64,000 bases of DNA from Roseimaritima ulvae. GTDB lineage: Bacteria > Planctomycetota > Planctomycetia > Pirellulales > Pirellulaceae. Under the pieces are notes generated by a model that saw only the letters and a program-made list of their open reading frames with translations, searched no databases and was not told the DNA's origin. The stretch spans positions 5,251,404-5,315,403 of the forward strand of contig NZ_CP042914.1 in assembly GCF_008065135.1 (NCBI RefSeq), in the 5' to 3' direction. Position 1 is the stretch's first letter; each line of letters starts with the position of its first letter. This document shows positions 35,486 to 44,374 of this stretch, one piece after another. The position numbers were made by a program, and so were the translations under genes.

Positions 35486-35881
35486 TTAGGTGGATGAAGT
35501 GCCATTCGTTTCGGACTTTTGTTCCGGATCTGGCCCAGCTCCATCGGGATGTCCGAGAAGGTTTTTCAAAATTCTTTTCCGTCTCCTTTCGCTGATGCAC
35601 CAAGTTAAGAAGACAAGAAACGCACCAATGCCAGAGCCGTAACTTGTAGCGACGATCACTACGCCAAGAGCAATCCCGCCAAACTTTCGGTCAAAACCTG
35701 GGGGTAGTTTATTCCAGATCGATGTTGCAATCAAACAAACCAATGTCAAAACAACAAACCACAATAGATGGCTTCGGATCTTTCGTCGGTGCTGAGTGTC
35801 GGATCTGCCGTAAGTGCCCGCGTTTGAGGTGGAGGTCGTTCCGGCTAACTGTCGCGACTGTGAGTTGCCCATCAACGGCAT
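35486..35881 (-). CDS. Small membrane protein, unknown
   Basis: A 131-residue protein starting MPLMGNSQSRQLAG, with two hydrophobic segments (SHLLWFVVLTLVCLIATSIW and IALGVVIVATSYGSGIGAFLVFL), a basic stop-transfer region SERRRKRILKN and a charged tail. An upstream extension to 36079 is open but low in quality. No family recognised. It lies in the accessory region. Confidence 0.45.
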   Translation of the reverse strand: MPLMGNSQSRQLAGTTSTSNAGTYGRSDTQHRRKIRSHLLWFVVLTLVCLIATSIWNKLPPGFDRKFGGIALGVVIVATSYGSGIGAFLVFLTWCISERRRKRILKNLLGHPDGAGPDPEQKSETNGTSST

Positions 35882-36146
35882 TCCCGTTGGGAATAATTCT
35901 GGTTGCTGATGCACTGTATCCGCAATGGAAAATCGACGAAGCGGACGAGCGGGCGAATGTGCTGGCGCGGTCCGTTTGCCAAGGAATCTGACGTTTACTT
36001 CCGTTCCCGATGTTACGAAGTGGCGGCATGAGCAATTGCTCGGTCGCAGGTTGCTCGGCCGGTCTTTCTTGCTGTCCACCGTTGCGAGGGCGATTAATCG
36101 GGCGTTCGTATGCTGTCGCCGTTCGTCGATGAGCTGGTGGTTTTCT

Positions 36147-36217
36147 AACCACGAAAGGCACGAACTACACGAAAACTACATTGACCAACTTTCGTGTCTA
36201 TCGTTGTTTTCGTGGTC
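36147..36217. repeat. Inverted repeat with CACGAAA blocks
   Basis: AACCACGAAAGGCACGA and a following ACACGAAAA are mirrored by TTTCGTGT and TTTTCGTGGT about 35 bp downstream, giving a long interrupted hairpin. Similar ACCACGAAAGGCACGAA blocks are, to my knowledge, common spacer repeats in unrelated bacteria; origin unknown. Confidence 0.6.
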
Positions 36218-36330
36218 CTTCTTCTGGCGGAGTTCTCTTACGAGATTGGTGGCTGTAATTCGGGCCTTGCAGAATCGATATGGTCGCCGTTGAGGAAAAA
36301 GATTCAGAAGCCTATTGGGTGGATTGATGG

Positions 36331-36500
36331 ATCTCGCCGGCGACGTCCGCGCGGGGTGGTCTCGGCATCCTCAAATCTCCGAAGCGATCGAAGTTCCGAG
36401 CATACCGCTCGATTCTTGCCTAGTCAACCAAATCGGCTCCTGACCCTTTTTCTTCGCCCACTGGTAACGACCGGGGGCAGACGAGTTTCCGATCTTCCTG
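36331..36500. repeat. Decayed REP-like repeat, second copy
   Basis: Shares GCGACGTCCGCGCG and CGGCTCCTGAC-CTTTTTCT blocks, in the same order, with 33650-33800. The element may belong to the RAYT/REP system represented just downstream. Confidence 0.45.
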
Positions 36501-36552
36501 TCACCCATCTTCCTGTCATCAAACCACGCGCCGAGACAGGCCTAGGGGTCAA

Positions 36553-36945
36553 CAAAGGTGTCAGGAATCATTGTTTGCGGGTTGGTGTGTAGATAAACGC
36601 GTTGTTTTCCTAGACCCAAACGTGCCGAACTCGTCGAGCGGCCCGAAGAAAGGAAATGCGGATCTTTACACTGTTGGCACAGTCGCCCAGAACCGGCCCC
36701 AAACTGCTTTCCCCTCGGCCCCGCACGCGTGTTCTAAACTGGACCTGTCGCGTGAATGAACCACTAAGCAACAAGGAGCTCAAGGCCGTTCGCTGGAGTG
36801 TGAAACGGGGCTGTCTATTTGGTAAAGAAGCGTGGGTGGAAATGATCGCAAAAAGGCTTGCTTTAGAGTCGATGCGGCGGTCTCGCGGGCCCCGGCGAGT
36901 CCGTCCATTGAAGGAGCATCACGAATAATGATTCCTGACACCTTT
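36553..36945 (+). mobile_element. RAYT-derived element, copy 1
   Basis: A 393-bp unit with terminal inverted repeats (CAAAGGTGTCAGGAATCATT and its inverse). Inside, the frame ending at 36928 encodes NWTCRVNEPLSNKELKAVRW, SVKRGCLFGKEAWVEMIAKR and LALESMRRSRGPRRV. This is the C-terminal end of REP-associated Y1 tyrosine transposases. The HUH catalytic domain is missing. The same unit, with the same deletion, recurs at 39603-39996, so the shortened form itself was copied, presumably by a transposase elsewhere. Confidence 0.75.
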
Positions 36946-37327
36946 GTCGCTCTGACACCTTTGTCGCTCCGGGGATTTGCATTTTGCGTCCCCTGCATCG
37001 AAACGCAGGTCACAAACACCCGCCGCAGCAAAGCGTTGCCGATTTGACTTTTTGACTAACCGCATTCGAGAACGTGAGGCCATAAAACCTCTCTCTGTAA
37101 CAGATATTCGATTGACACTACTTGCCGCCCACAAAAAATGGGGGACGCAACCTTCAATCGGAAGCAGTGGATCGCATTTAATGAGGTGGAGAACCGCGTT
37201 GCATGATAGCTAACGCTTTATCCGCTTACACAAAACGGTCGTTGCAGCCCCAGGGGTTCAGGGCTGCAGGCCCTGTATGGGTTCTCGGCTCGCCTCAGCT
37301 ACCATTCCATATGAGCCATTAATATTC
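36946..37327. other. Intergenic, no gene seen
   Basis: Directly after the RAYT element come further ACACCTTTGTCGCTC remnants. At about 37240-37280 there is a GC-rich hairpin (CAGGGCTGCAGGCCCTG). No coding frame is supported. Confidence 0.4.
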
Positions 37328-37356
37328 TTGCCCCCGCTTCCTGGGTGCGTTACAAT
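37328..37356 (+). promoter_or_regulatory. Sigma-70-like promoter
   Basis: TTGCCC (37328-37333) and TACAAT (37351-37356) separated by 17 bp. Transcription would start near 37363 and meets the terminator-like hairpin at 37411-37440. Confidence 0.5.
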
Positions 37357-37362
37357 CCCCTA

Positions 37363-37440
37363 CATGGGCGATGTTGCCCCAATGCCCACAAAAGACCCCG
37401 TGCCGCGATTCGCCCCCCCTCCCGCAGGGGGGCGCTTTTT
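37363..37440 (+). ncRNA. Candidate small RNA or leader, about 78 nt
   Basis: Defined only by the promoter-like pair upstream and the intrinsic terminator at its end. It could be an independent small RNA or an attenuated leader of the hydrolase gene at 37582. A 43-codon frame opens at 37363, but the coding sense would run through the terminator stem, so translation is doubtful. No known RNA family is recognised. Confidence 0.3.
37411..37440 (+). terminator. Rho-independent terminator
   Basis: Arms CGCCCCCC (37411-37418) and GGGGGGCG (37427-37434), an 8-nt loop, then C and TTTTT. It lies 141 bp upstream of the hydrolase gene and would end any transcript coming from the left. Confidence 0.7.
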
Positions 37441-37581
37441 CGGTCTCTCTATGAAGATAGAGCATGCCATGACAGGCCACATCACCCTGTAGCTACCCCC
37501 CCCACCTTCCACATAACTGTTTGCGTTTACAGGTCGCATGCCAGACAACTTTGCAATCCTTGACTAATCAAGGGGGACATC

Positions 37582-38730
37582 ATGGCCAGAGGCCGGAAAA
37601 CCGAGCCATTAATTCTGTTGGTGCACGGGATCCGAACCCAGGGACACTGGCAGAACTGGATGAAAGACCAGCTTGCAGGACACGGTGCGGTCGTCAAACC
37701 ATTGAAGTATGGATACTTAGATGCGTTTAGCTTCTGGTGTCCGTTCCTGACGAGAAGAGGACCGATCAAGAAATTGCTGGGAAGGATCAACGATGCGATT
37801 TCCGTTGGGGGCGATAGACCACTGATTATCATTGCCCACAGCTTTGGCACTTATGCTGTGACCAAGATTCTTGAGGCGAATCCGAGTATCAGGCCGAAGC
37901 GATTGCTGCTTTGCGGGGCAATTGTGCGAACAGACTATCGTTGGGCTAGGCACGGTCAGCTGGCCGAAGATCATTCAGTCCTAAACGAATGCGCTGATAA
38001 AGATATTTGGCCTGTGTTGGCGCAGGGGCTAACGTTGGGCTACGGGGCCTCAGGCACGTTTGGCTTCGGTGACGCACTGGCAGAGGATCGTTATCACAAT
38101 TTTGGGCATAGCGGATACTTCACTCCTGGTTTCGTCGAACAGTACTGGGTTCCTTGGATTTTCGACAAACGCGTGGAACGATCTGACCATAGCCCATCAT
38201 CGCCCTGGTATATGAACGTACTGGCGTCCACGAAATGGATCGTGCTCGCACTTGTCCTTCTCTGCCTGCCAGCGATGTACTATTCGGCAAATTCCGTCTC
38301 GCAAGACATGACCTATCCACCCCAAGAATGGAGTCCAGTGCCGAGCAGGTCGCCATCTGGATGGGAAGAGCTAACTGTCCCGTCAAGCAGAAAGGACTCT
38401 GAGCTGACCATTCTAAATAGATCAACGGATCCAGTTTTTGTATATTTCCTGCCATTCGAATATCCTAACGACAGCAGGAGTCGGTCACCAGAGTTTGTAA
38501 CGCCTGTACTTGCCCCTAAGAATGGTAGGCAAGTGGTCAGTCAGTTCTATGGTGGCTGCTACTATATAGTCGTCCGAGAAGCTCGCGAAAAAGGCTGGGT
38601 GAGAGAGCTACGATGGCTTGACTTCGGCTGGAGCGAGGTCCGGGCGATGGAGATCAAGGAAAGTATCAAGACTCTACCACATCCGCTTGATGGCGTGAAA
38701 CATATCCCGAATTCGGTGCTTCAGAGGTAA
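37582..38730 (+). CDS. Alpha/beta hydrolase with transmembrane segment
   Basis: A 382-residue protein. The N-terminal part is a serine-hydrolase fold: ILLVHGIRTQGHWQNWM (oxyanion-hole HG motif), then LIIIAHSFGTYAVTKIL with the nucleophile elbow AHSFG near residue 95, and a plausible late histidine in YHNFGHSGYFTPGFVEQYW near 175. A membrane segment follows at about 216-235 (TKWIVLALVLLCLPAMYYS), then a C-terminal extracytoplasmic or beta-rich domain of about 145 residues. Base composition is below that of the core genes. The architecture, a cytoplasmic esterase tied to a membrane segment, is seen among bacterial immune effectors, but that role is only inferred. Confidence 0.75.
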   Translation: MARGRKTEPLILLVHGIRTQGHWQNWMKDQLAGHGAVVKPLKYGYLDAFSFWCPFLTRRGPIKKLLGRINDAISVGGDRPLIIIAHSFGTYAVTKILEANPSIRPKRLLLCGAIVRTDYRWARHGQLAEDHSVLNECADKDIWPVLAQGLTLGYGASGTFGFGDALAEDRYHNFGHSGYFTPGFVEQYWVPWIFDKRVERSDHSPSSPWYMNVLASTKWIVLALVLLCLPAMYYSANSVSQDMTYPPQEWSPVPSRSPSGWEELTVPSSRKDSELTILNRSTDPVFVYFLPFEYPNDSRSRSPEFVTPVLAPKNGRQVVSQFYGGCYYIVVREAREKGWVRELRWLDFGWSEVRAMEIKESIKTLPHPLDGVKHIPNSVLQR

Positions 38731-38737
38731 TATCTTA

Positions 38738-39328
38738 TTATGGAAAGTTAAGAGGGATTGGATCATAAGAATGACGGACGTCGATGTCGATCGGAGGTGT
38801 CGTCATTAATTCATCGGCGTCGACAGTTGAGGCATGCATTGGTGGAGGAACACTAAACGGATGAGCCTTACGGATTTTCGACGGCCCTGCGGTGTAAAGA
38901 ACGTAGTTTCCTGCCTCTGGAAGTCGCCAAGTAAAACCTCTCTGGCCAATCACTTGCTTTGTTACCCATTCGTGACGCCCAACGTACCATCCAGCCCACG
39001 ACGACTTTTCATCGCGGAGATACATTCCTCTATTTTTGCTGTAAACCCATATAGAAAGTGTTGAATCGCCTTTGTTCTGGATATCCACCAAGAAATTTAT
39101 GTCTTTGTAGGAAATTTGGCCCTCCTCATTCCGGAGCTTAACATTCAGAAATTCAGGACTAGCACGCCCCAAAACAGATAACACATCGCCTTTAGTCGCA
39201 CTGCCTAGCAACGTTGTGTTCGGATTATCCGTGACTATAACGGCACCGATCGATGCGCTGTAATTTATTTCTTGTGCATAGCCCTGTGAAAGAGCCAAAC
39301 AACTGACTGTAACGAGTAGTCGCATCAT
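38738..39328 (-). CDS. Exported protein of unknown function
   Basis: A 196-residue protein with a signal peptide (MMRLLVTVSCLALSQGYAQE). The first mature part looks SH3-like (SIGAVIVTDNPNTTLLGSATKGDVLSV), followed by a beta-rich part with YVGRHEWVTKQVIGQRGFTW and VLYTAGPSKIRKAHPF. It ends tail to tail with the hydrolase gene, seven bases apart. No family is recognised. Start chosen at the first Met of the signal peptide (39328); 39325 is equally possible. Confidence 0.55.
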   Translation of the reverse strand: MMRLLVTVSCLALSQGYAQEINYSASIGAVIVTDNPNTTLLGSATKGDVLSVLGRASPEFLNVKLRNEEGQISYKDINFLVDIQNKGDSTLSIWVYSKNRGMYLRDEKSSWAGWYVGRHEWVTKQVIGQRGFTWRLPEAGNYVLYTAGPSKIRKAHPFSVPPPMHASTVDADELMTTPPIDIDVRHSYDPIPLNFP

Positions 39329-39602
39329 TTCGTATACCCCAAGGTCTTTTTCTGAATGCACAAAAGATGTCTACTACAAAGTTTACGTGAGGAGGGACCG
39401 CAGCTCAAGCACTTGGTTGCCACTGCACAAATGATCAAGTTTGGGAGTATGCAGAACCCTCGCCTGAGCTGACGAGCTGCGGTGGCACTCGCTAAATGCA
39501 GCGTCATTGATGGCAGTGTGGCCGACTGAGGGTTTTGATGCGTTCTTCTGCGCTTGAACAGCGAGCACGTATCAGTTGGGGTCATCAAAGGTGTGGGGTC
39601 AT

Positions 39603-39996
39603 CAAAGGTGTCAGGACTCATTGTTCGCGGGTTGGTGTGCAGATAAACGCGTTGTTTTCCTAGGCCCAAACGTGCCGAACTCGTCGAGCGGCCCGAAGAA
39701 AGGAAATGCGGATCTTTACACTGTTGGCACAGTCGCCCAGAACCGGCCCCAAACTGCTTTCCCCTCGGCCCCGCACGTGTCTTCTAAACTGGACCTGTCG
39801 CGTAAATGAACCACCAAGCAACAAGGAGCTCAAGGCCGTTCGCTGAAGTGTGAAACGGGGCTGCCTACTTGGTAAAGAAGCATGGGTGGAATTGATCGCT
39901 AAGAGGCTTGCTTTAGAGTCGATCCGGCGGCCTCGCGGGCGCCGGCGAGTCCGTCCATTGAAGGAGCATCGCAGACGATGATTCCTGACACCTTTG
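39603..39996 (+). mobile_element. RAYT-derived element, copy 2
   Basis: A 394-bp near-duplicate of 36553-36945 with the same terminal inverted repeats. The transposase remnant now has an in-frame stop: the tryptophan codon of copy 1 is TGA at 39844-39846. Just to its left the first bases of the end (TCATCAAAGGTGT) are duplicated. Confidence 0.75.
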
Positions 39997-40677
39997 TTGC
40001 TCCGCACAGTGCCATCGGCTACGTCACCCCTGCAGATCACTTGGCAGGGCTGACGCCCGAAATCCACGCCGAGCGTGACAGGAAGCTAAAAGAAGCGAGA
40101 GCTCGCCGACGCGCCAATTCCCGTGGCGACGAACTTGCGAATGCGACCTGAGTGAATGACAATCGAGGTACCTGGCCGGAGGATAGGGCTCTGCTGAGGA
40201 GCACCCCGAGCGCCGAGTCAGGTGCTTAGACCGAGGTTGGCAGTCGTCTGCGGACGATGCCACAGCTCACTCTCGGGTATCCCACGAAGCGTAAAACCTT
40301 CCGGGCACGATGCCCGGATCTGCAGCGACAGGAAGTCGCCCTTTACGTTTCACACCATCATAAGATTTCCAGTTACCCCAGAACCAGCACAGCAGATTTA
40401 CTACGTCAGCAAGCGGGCCTGGGAAACCTGCCACTATTGCTCGTCGCAGACCTTTCTAACGCGGGCTTCGGTCGCAGCCCGTTTCCTTTTCTTTTTTAAA
40501 CCGTAAGACAACACCACCATGGTGACAAGATGCGCTAGTGTATCGACGCGGCGTTGAAGGTAAATCGCTTGGTTTCGACACTTGCAATAGATCTGGTCAA
40601 CACGCAGCAGATTCGCTTCCGTATAATGCGAGCGAACTACTCAGGGTAAACTCGACAGATTGGGGCTACTACCAGAA
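39997..40677. other. Intergenic before the AAA+ gene
   Basis: No gene is supported. A TATAAT box lies at 40622-40627, 56 bp before the ATG at 40678, without a convincing -35. The frames at 40222-40506 have no natural composition or ribosome site. Confidence 0.4.
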
Positions 40678-43600
40678 ATGAATGAGCAAAAACAAGTCCT
40701 TGTCGCGGGCGACGTATTTTCGGATTGGCTACTTTTTGAAAAGGAAGTCGAGTCGCAGGATCGGTTTTCCAAAGACACCGCAGCGTATCCTGCATGGAAA
40801 AACGAACGACAAATTTTCATTCCTGCAGTACACGGAGGCGCATGGATTGTGGATCGTTTTCTCCGGATGATGCTGAATCCAGATCAAGCGATGCAGGTCC
40901 GTTGCTACAAGAGATTTTCTCATGATCGGCTGAGATCAGGAGATTCAAGGCATGTAATTCACCAATTCACCGACCTGAAAGAATACGAATCGATACCTGC
41001 TGAAGGTGGCTCACTAAAGACCTACCGTGCGGTCGCGGGCTCATACCGATTTTCAGGGCCCGTGAATGCAAGTGCACAACTACACCCAATACTCCTTCCT
41101 GCAACTTCTGAGGGAGGGTGTCTATCAACGACACCACCGGGAGACTCCCTGCCTGATGACGTGGCTCGACTCACAGAAGATTCTACGTATTTACGACACG
41201 TACAAAGCCTACAGGATTCTGCGGTGCAATTTGATGGCACTGCAGGCGTCCGCACGATCGTTCTTTACGACCGTGGAAACGGGTTCGCCGACTACAAAAA
41301 CAAATACATGCATTACGAACATTGCGATGACACCGAACCTGAAACTGAGGAGGATTCACCGGTCTCGCAATCAGCAGGTGCGTTGAGTCAAGATCCGATC
41401 GAAGGATGGAAATACTTATTTCTCCACGGAACGCCTGAAGAAATTCGGGCAAGACATAAGAGCGGTGACCAACAGCGTATCGCGGATATCTCGCACGTTT
41501 TCGTATCAGTGAAAAACATTCCTGATCCGAGATCGTGGAATGCGAAACATGATTCCAGTGGATGTGGTCACAAGATAATTGACTTTATGATCGAGAATGA
41601 TCTCTTGTCGGAAAGTACGATTGTTTTAGATGCAAATGACCTACGAGCCAGCGGAGCGCACATAACTCGAGGAGCCTCATGGGAACGCACTGCAACCGAC
41701 ACCCTTCGACTGTTTCAGAACCATCCATTTCTACTTCGTTTGCTTGGTGCTCATAAAATTGTCATTCGATTTGGTATTTCTGGTGCAATCGTGCGACAGC
41801 ATTCGGGAAATTTGAACAACTCGTGGATTATCTATGACCCTGCTACGAGCGAACAAGGATTTGCGGACGCAAGTCGATTTGGAACCATGTATCCCATGGA
41901 CGCGGTCCTTCTCTCAACGTTAACAGCGGAACATGTAAATAATTGGACCGCCCCAAAGGACGCCGGCAATCCCTCCTCGAAACGTTGCATCACGACCGTC
42001 AAGAAAGGCCTCAGTCGGTGCAGGACGTTCTATCAGCACGGCTGGAATCCGAAAGCGACCACGCGAGATAGTATCGAGAAGTGGGACCAAGATCATCAAA
42101 ACTTGCCCAAATATGATCCTCTTGAGCGAATGAAAAATCAGCGAGCAACAGTTTTGGGATCGTATTCTTACGAAGACTGGGATGATAGAAGGACGCAGCT
42201 TCAGTTTGAAATATATATAAATGACGAATACGAATTCGGCCAACTAATCAACTCAGGCAGGCTCAGTCTCGCCATTTGCAAGAGTGTTGCAGAAGAACTT
42301 TTTTGCGAACGCGTCTCCCGATTGTTGAAGCATGTTCTTTCTACTGCTGACTTGCCGCAGGACACCTTCTCAATAGGAACCGATGTGTTTGACGGACGGA
42401 CGGCCAAAGTGCCTGCGACGATCACAATTCAGTTCTCATGCGATGCGATTGATGCGATAACGAAGGTCACTAAGCTCGTTGAGGAAAAGCTAATAAGGGG
42501 TGGGTTCTGCTTTAAGGAACATTCGCGAGGTGACGATCGGAAACGCTGGCGCAGTGAAGAGCATCTCAGTCATGCTGTCAAATGCCTTGTGATGCAGGAG
42601 CACGAATTTGTATCGCAGCAGATTCACCATCGTTTGTTTGCACCAGTGACGTTCATGGAGAACGAGATCGATATGTTCTCAAGTAGCGAGTTGGACAGTG
42701 GCTCCGGAGAGGACTGGGCAATCTTGCCAGCCGACAACAGTCGCCTGTACTCTATTTCTCGCGAGCTCGTCGTGCGCGGATTCGGCGGACTTACCGAAAT
42801 AGGCATTGAGAGATTTCCAATCGCGCAATTTGGTACACTTACGGTGGTAGATCGAAACGAGATTGAGAATTATCGCGACCTAAACCAACTGGTAAGAAAC
42901 TATTTAAAGCGCCCAAGTCCAGAACGTCCGCTTTGCTCTGCCGTATTTGGACCTCCCGGTTCTGGCAAGTCGTTTGGTGTAAAGCAGCTGGCGCAAAGCG
43001 CCGGGATCAACGGTGCGGACATTTTGGAGTACAACTTGTCTCAGTTTGAACGTAAGGAGGACTTGGAGCGAGCCTTTATAAACGTGCGCAACGCTTGCTC
43101 TCCGAGCAGGACTCCGCTGGTCTTTTTTGACGAGTTCGATTCTTCGCTCGGGAAAGAATCGCTTGGCTGGTTGAAAATGTTTTTGAGTGTGATGCAAGAT
43201 GGAACCTTTTCGCTCAACGGCGACATCATGCAACTTGGAAAGTCGATTCTAATTTTTGCAGGTGGAACGAGCGAGACGTTCGGTGATTTTATAGCTCTCG
43301 CGAGCGAAGGAGGCGAGTCGGCAAAATATTTTCGCGCCGTTAAGGGACCGGACTTCGTTAGCCGTCTTCGTGGTTACATTGATATTGCGAGCATCAATCC
43401 ATCGGATGCCCTTCAGAGAGAAAATAGTGTGCATTACCTGAGGCGAGCAGCAATTGTGCGATCCATAATCAAGCGGGAGTATCCAGGCTTACTTGATGGG
43501 GCAGGCGTCGCCAGTATCGACGAAGGTGTCTTGAACGCGATTCTGAAAGTTTCATGCTACACCCACGGAGCACGCTCACTTTCGGCACTTTTTGACATGA

Positions 43601-43731
43601 GCAATCTAGTTGGTAAAAAGCGTTTTGATCGTTCACAGCTACCCTCTGAGAATCAATTGGCTATGCATTTAGAACACACCCAACGACATGACGGTGTCAA
43701 GGAGTTTTTTCGACTTGTTAACGAGGCTTGA
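40678..43731 (+). CDS. Kinase-like/AAA+ ATPase fusion of unknown function
   Basis: A 1017-residue cytoplasmic protein with three parts. Residues 1-430 look like a ribokinase/PfkB-type fold: QVLVAGDVFSDWLLFEKE and the glycine-bearing FIPAVHGGAWIVDRFL near the start, and STIVLDANDLRASGAHI, KIVIRFGISGAIVRQHSG and YPMDAVLLSTLTAEH near 310-420. A middle region (430-740) is not recognisable. The C-terminal part is an AAA+ domain: Walker A FGPPGSGKSFGVKQLA near 758, Walker B PLVFFDEFDSSL near 815, ILIFAGGTSETF (sensor 1) near 860, and an arginine-rich RLRGYIDI. A frame extension to TTG 40660 exists, but ATG 40678 is better. The low GC and surroundings mark it as acquired DNA. The kinase-fold reading is by eye. 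Confidence 0.7.
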   Translation: MNEQKQVLVAGDVFSDWLLFEKEVESQDRFSKDTAAYPAWKNERQIFIPAVHGGAWIVDRFLRMMLNPDQAMQVRCYKRFSHDRLRSGDSRHVIHQFTDLKEYESIPAEGGSLKTYRAVAGSYRFSGPVNASAQLHPILLPATSEGGCLSTTPPGDSLPDDVARLTEDSTYLRHVQSLQDSAVQFDGTAGVRTIVLYDRGNGFADYKNKYMHYEHCDDTEPETEEDSPVSQSAGALSQDPIEGWKYLFLHGTPEEIRARHKSGDQQRIADISHVFVSVKNIPDPRSWNAKHDSSGCGHKIIDFMIENDLLSESTIVLDANDLRASGAHITRGASWERTATDTLRLFQNHPFLLRLLGAHKIVIRFGISGAIVRQHSGNLNNSWIIYDPATSEQGFADASRFGTMYPMDAVLLSTLTAEHVNNWTAPKDAGNPSSKRCITTVKKGLSRCRTFYQHGWNPKATTRDSIEKWDQDHQNLPKYDPLERMKNQRATVLGSYSYEDWDDRRTQLQFEIYINDEYEFGQLINSGRLSLAICKSVAEELFCERVSRLLKHVLSTADLPQDTFSIGTDVFDGRTAKVPATITIQFSCDAIDAITKVTKLVEEKLIRGGFCFKEHSRGDDRKRWRSEEHLSHAVKCLVMQEHEFVSQQIHHRLFAPVTFMENEIDMFSSSELDSGSGEDWAILPADNSRLYSISRELVVRGFGGLTEIGIERFPIAQFGTLTVVDRNEIENYRDLNQLVRNYLKRPSPERPLCSAVFGPPGSGKSFGVKQLAQSAGINGADILEYNLSQFERKEDLERAFINVRNACSPSRTPLVFFDEFDSSLGKESLGWLKMFLSVMQDGTFSLNGDIMQLGKSILIFAGGTSETFGDFIALASEGGESAKYFRAVKGPDFVSRLRGYIDIASINPSDALQRENSVHYLRRAAIVRSIIKREYPGLLDGAGVASIDEGVLNAILKVSCYTHGARSLSALFDMSNLVGKKRFDRSQLPSENQLAMHLEHTQRHDGVKEFFRLVNEA

Positions 43732-43872
43732 GTCTAGAGGTAATGCGTCTTCGTGAGGTTAGAGTTAAAGCACTCACTTTCTTGTTCGGCGTCAATTTGA
43801 ATTGCACTATAGCGACAGTTAGAGTTCCTTTCTACAAGGTGACCTGCGAGGAATTATAGAATGCTCCTCTAA

Positions 43873-44172
43873 TCCAGGATCACTGAACTCACACTTCAAA
43901 TCCGCGATCGTCGCGACGGGGACATCTCAACCGAAGAAGTCCAGACAGCCTACGACGACTTCGCTGGGCTTTGGAAAGAGCTCGATTTCGACGAGCGGCA
44001 ATTCGCGCTGCGACTGCTGATCAAGCAGATCCAGCTCAAATTTAAGAAGAAGGAACCGTCAGGCGAGATTGAAATCGAAGCCTGGGGCCAACGCCCGGTT
44101 CCTATTGGAGTCTCCATTGCCCGGTCACGCAACGAAAAGTTGCGTAACCGGGATGGAAGGTACCCCCAGTAG
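43873..44172 (+). pseudogene. Serine recombinase, C-terminal remnant
   Basis: The frame after the stop at 43870 reads ITELTLQIRDRRDGDISTEE, FAGLWKELDFDERQFALRLL and IKQIQLKFKKKEPSGEIEIE. The pattern of a coiled helix, LW-x-L-x-x-x-ERQ-x-x-x-LLI and a basic beta-strand end is that of large serine recombinases. The catalytic N-terminal domain is missing. The frame ends at 44170-44172, inside the 3' end of the tRNA-Arg gene on the other strand. It looks like the relic of an element that integrated at or beside the tRNA. Confidence 0.65.
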
Positions 44173-44234
44173 GACTCGAACCTACAACCTGCGCATTAGA
44201 AGTGCGCTGCTCTATCCAGTTGAGCTATGAGGGC
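44161..44234 (-). tRNA. tRNA-Arg (anticodon TCT)
   Basis: A 74-nt cloverleaf on the minus strand. The acceptor arms are GCCCTCA and TGGGGGT, the D-arm GCTC-AACTGGAT-AGAGC, and the anticodon arm GCGCA-CTTCTAA-TGCGC with anticodon TCT. The T-arm is GTAGG-TTCGAGT-CCTAC, and the discriminator base is A. CCA is not encoded. It reads AGA codons. Confidence 0.93.
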
Positions 44235-44374
44235 ATGGTGCGTTTGCTGGGATGCGTGGATGGCTCGCTGGCTCGCTGGCTCTCCATCGCTCCTGTGCCA
44301 CATCCACACGGGGGCCTGCGACGCTTGGGATTTTAGCTTTTCCTGCGAATGCTCCACAACCGGTGTCGCTGAGC

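Noticed and set aside
36194-36592. Plus-strand frame starting MSIVVFVVLLLAEF
   Set aside because: It begins inside the CACGAAA inverted repeat and continues through REP-like sequence.
37277-37492. Plus-strand frame of 71 codons
   Set aside because: It runs through the promoter and terminator hairpin at 37328-37440, has no ribosome site and looks fortuitous.
40222-40506. Overlapping plus-strand frames before the AAA+ gene
   Set aside because: Neither has natural composition or a start signal.
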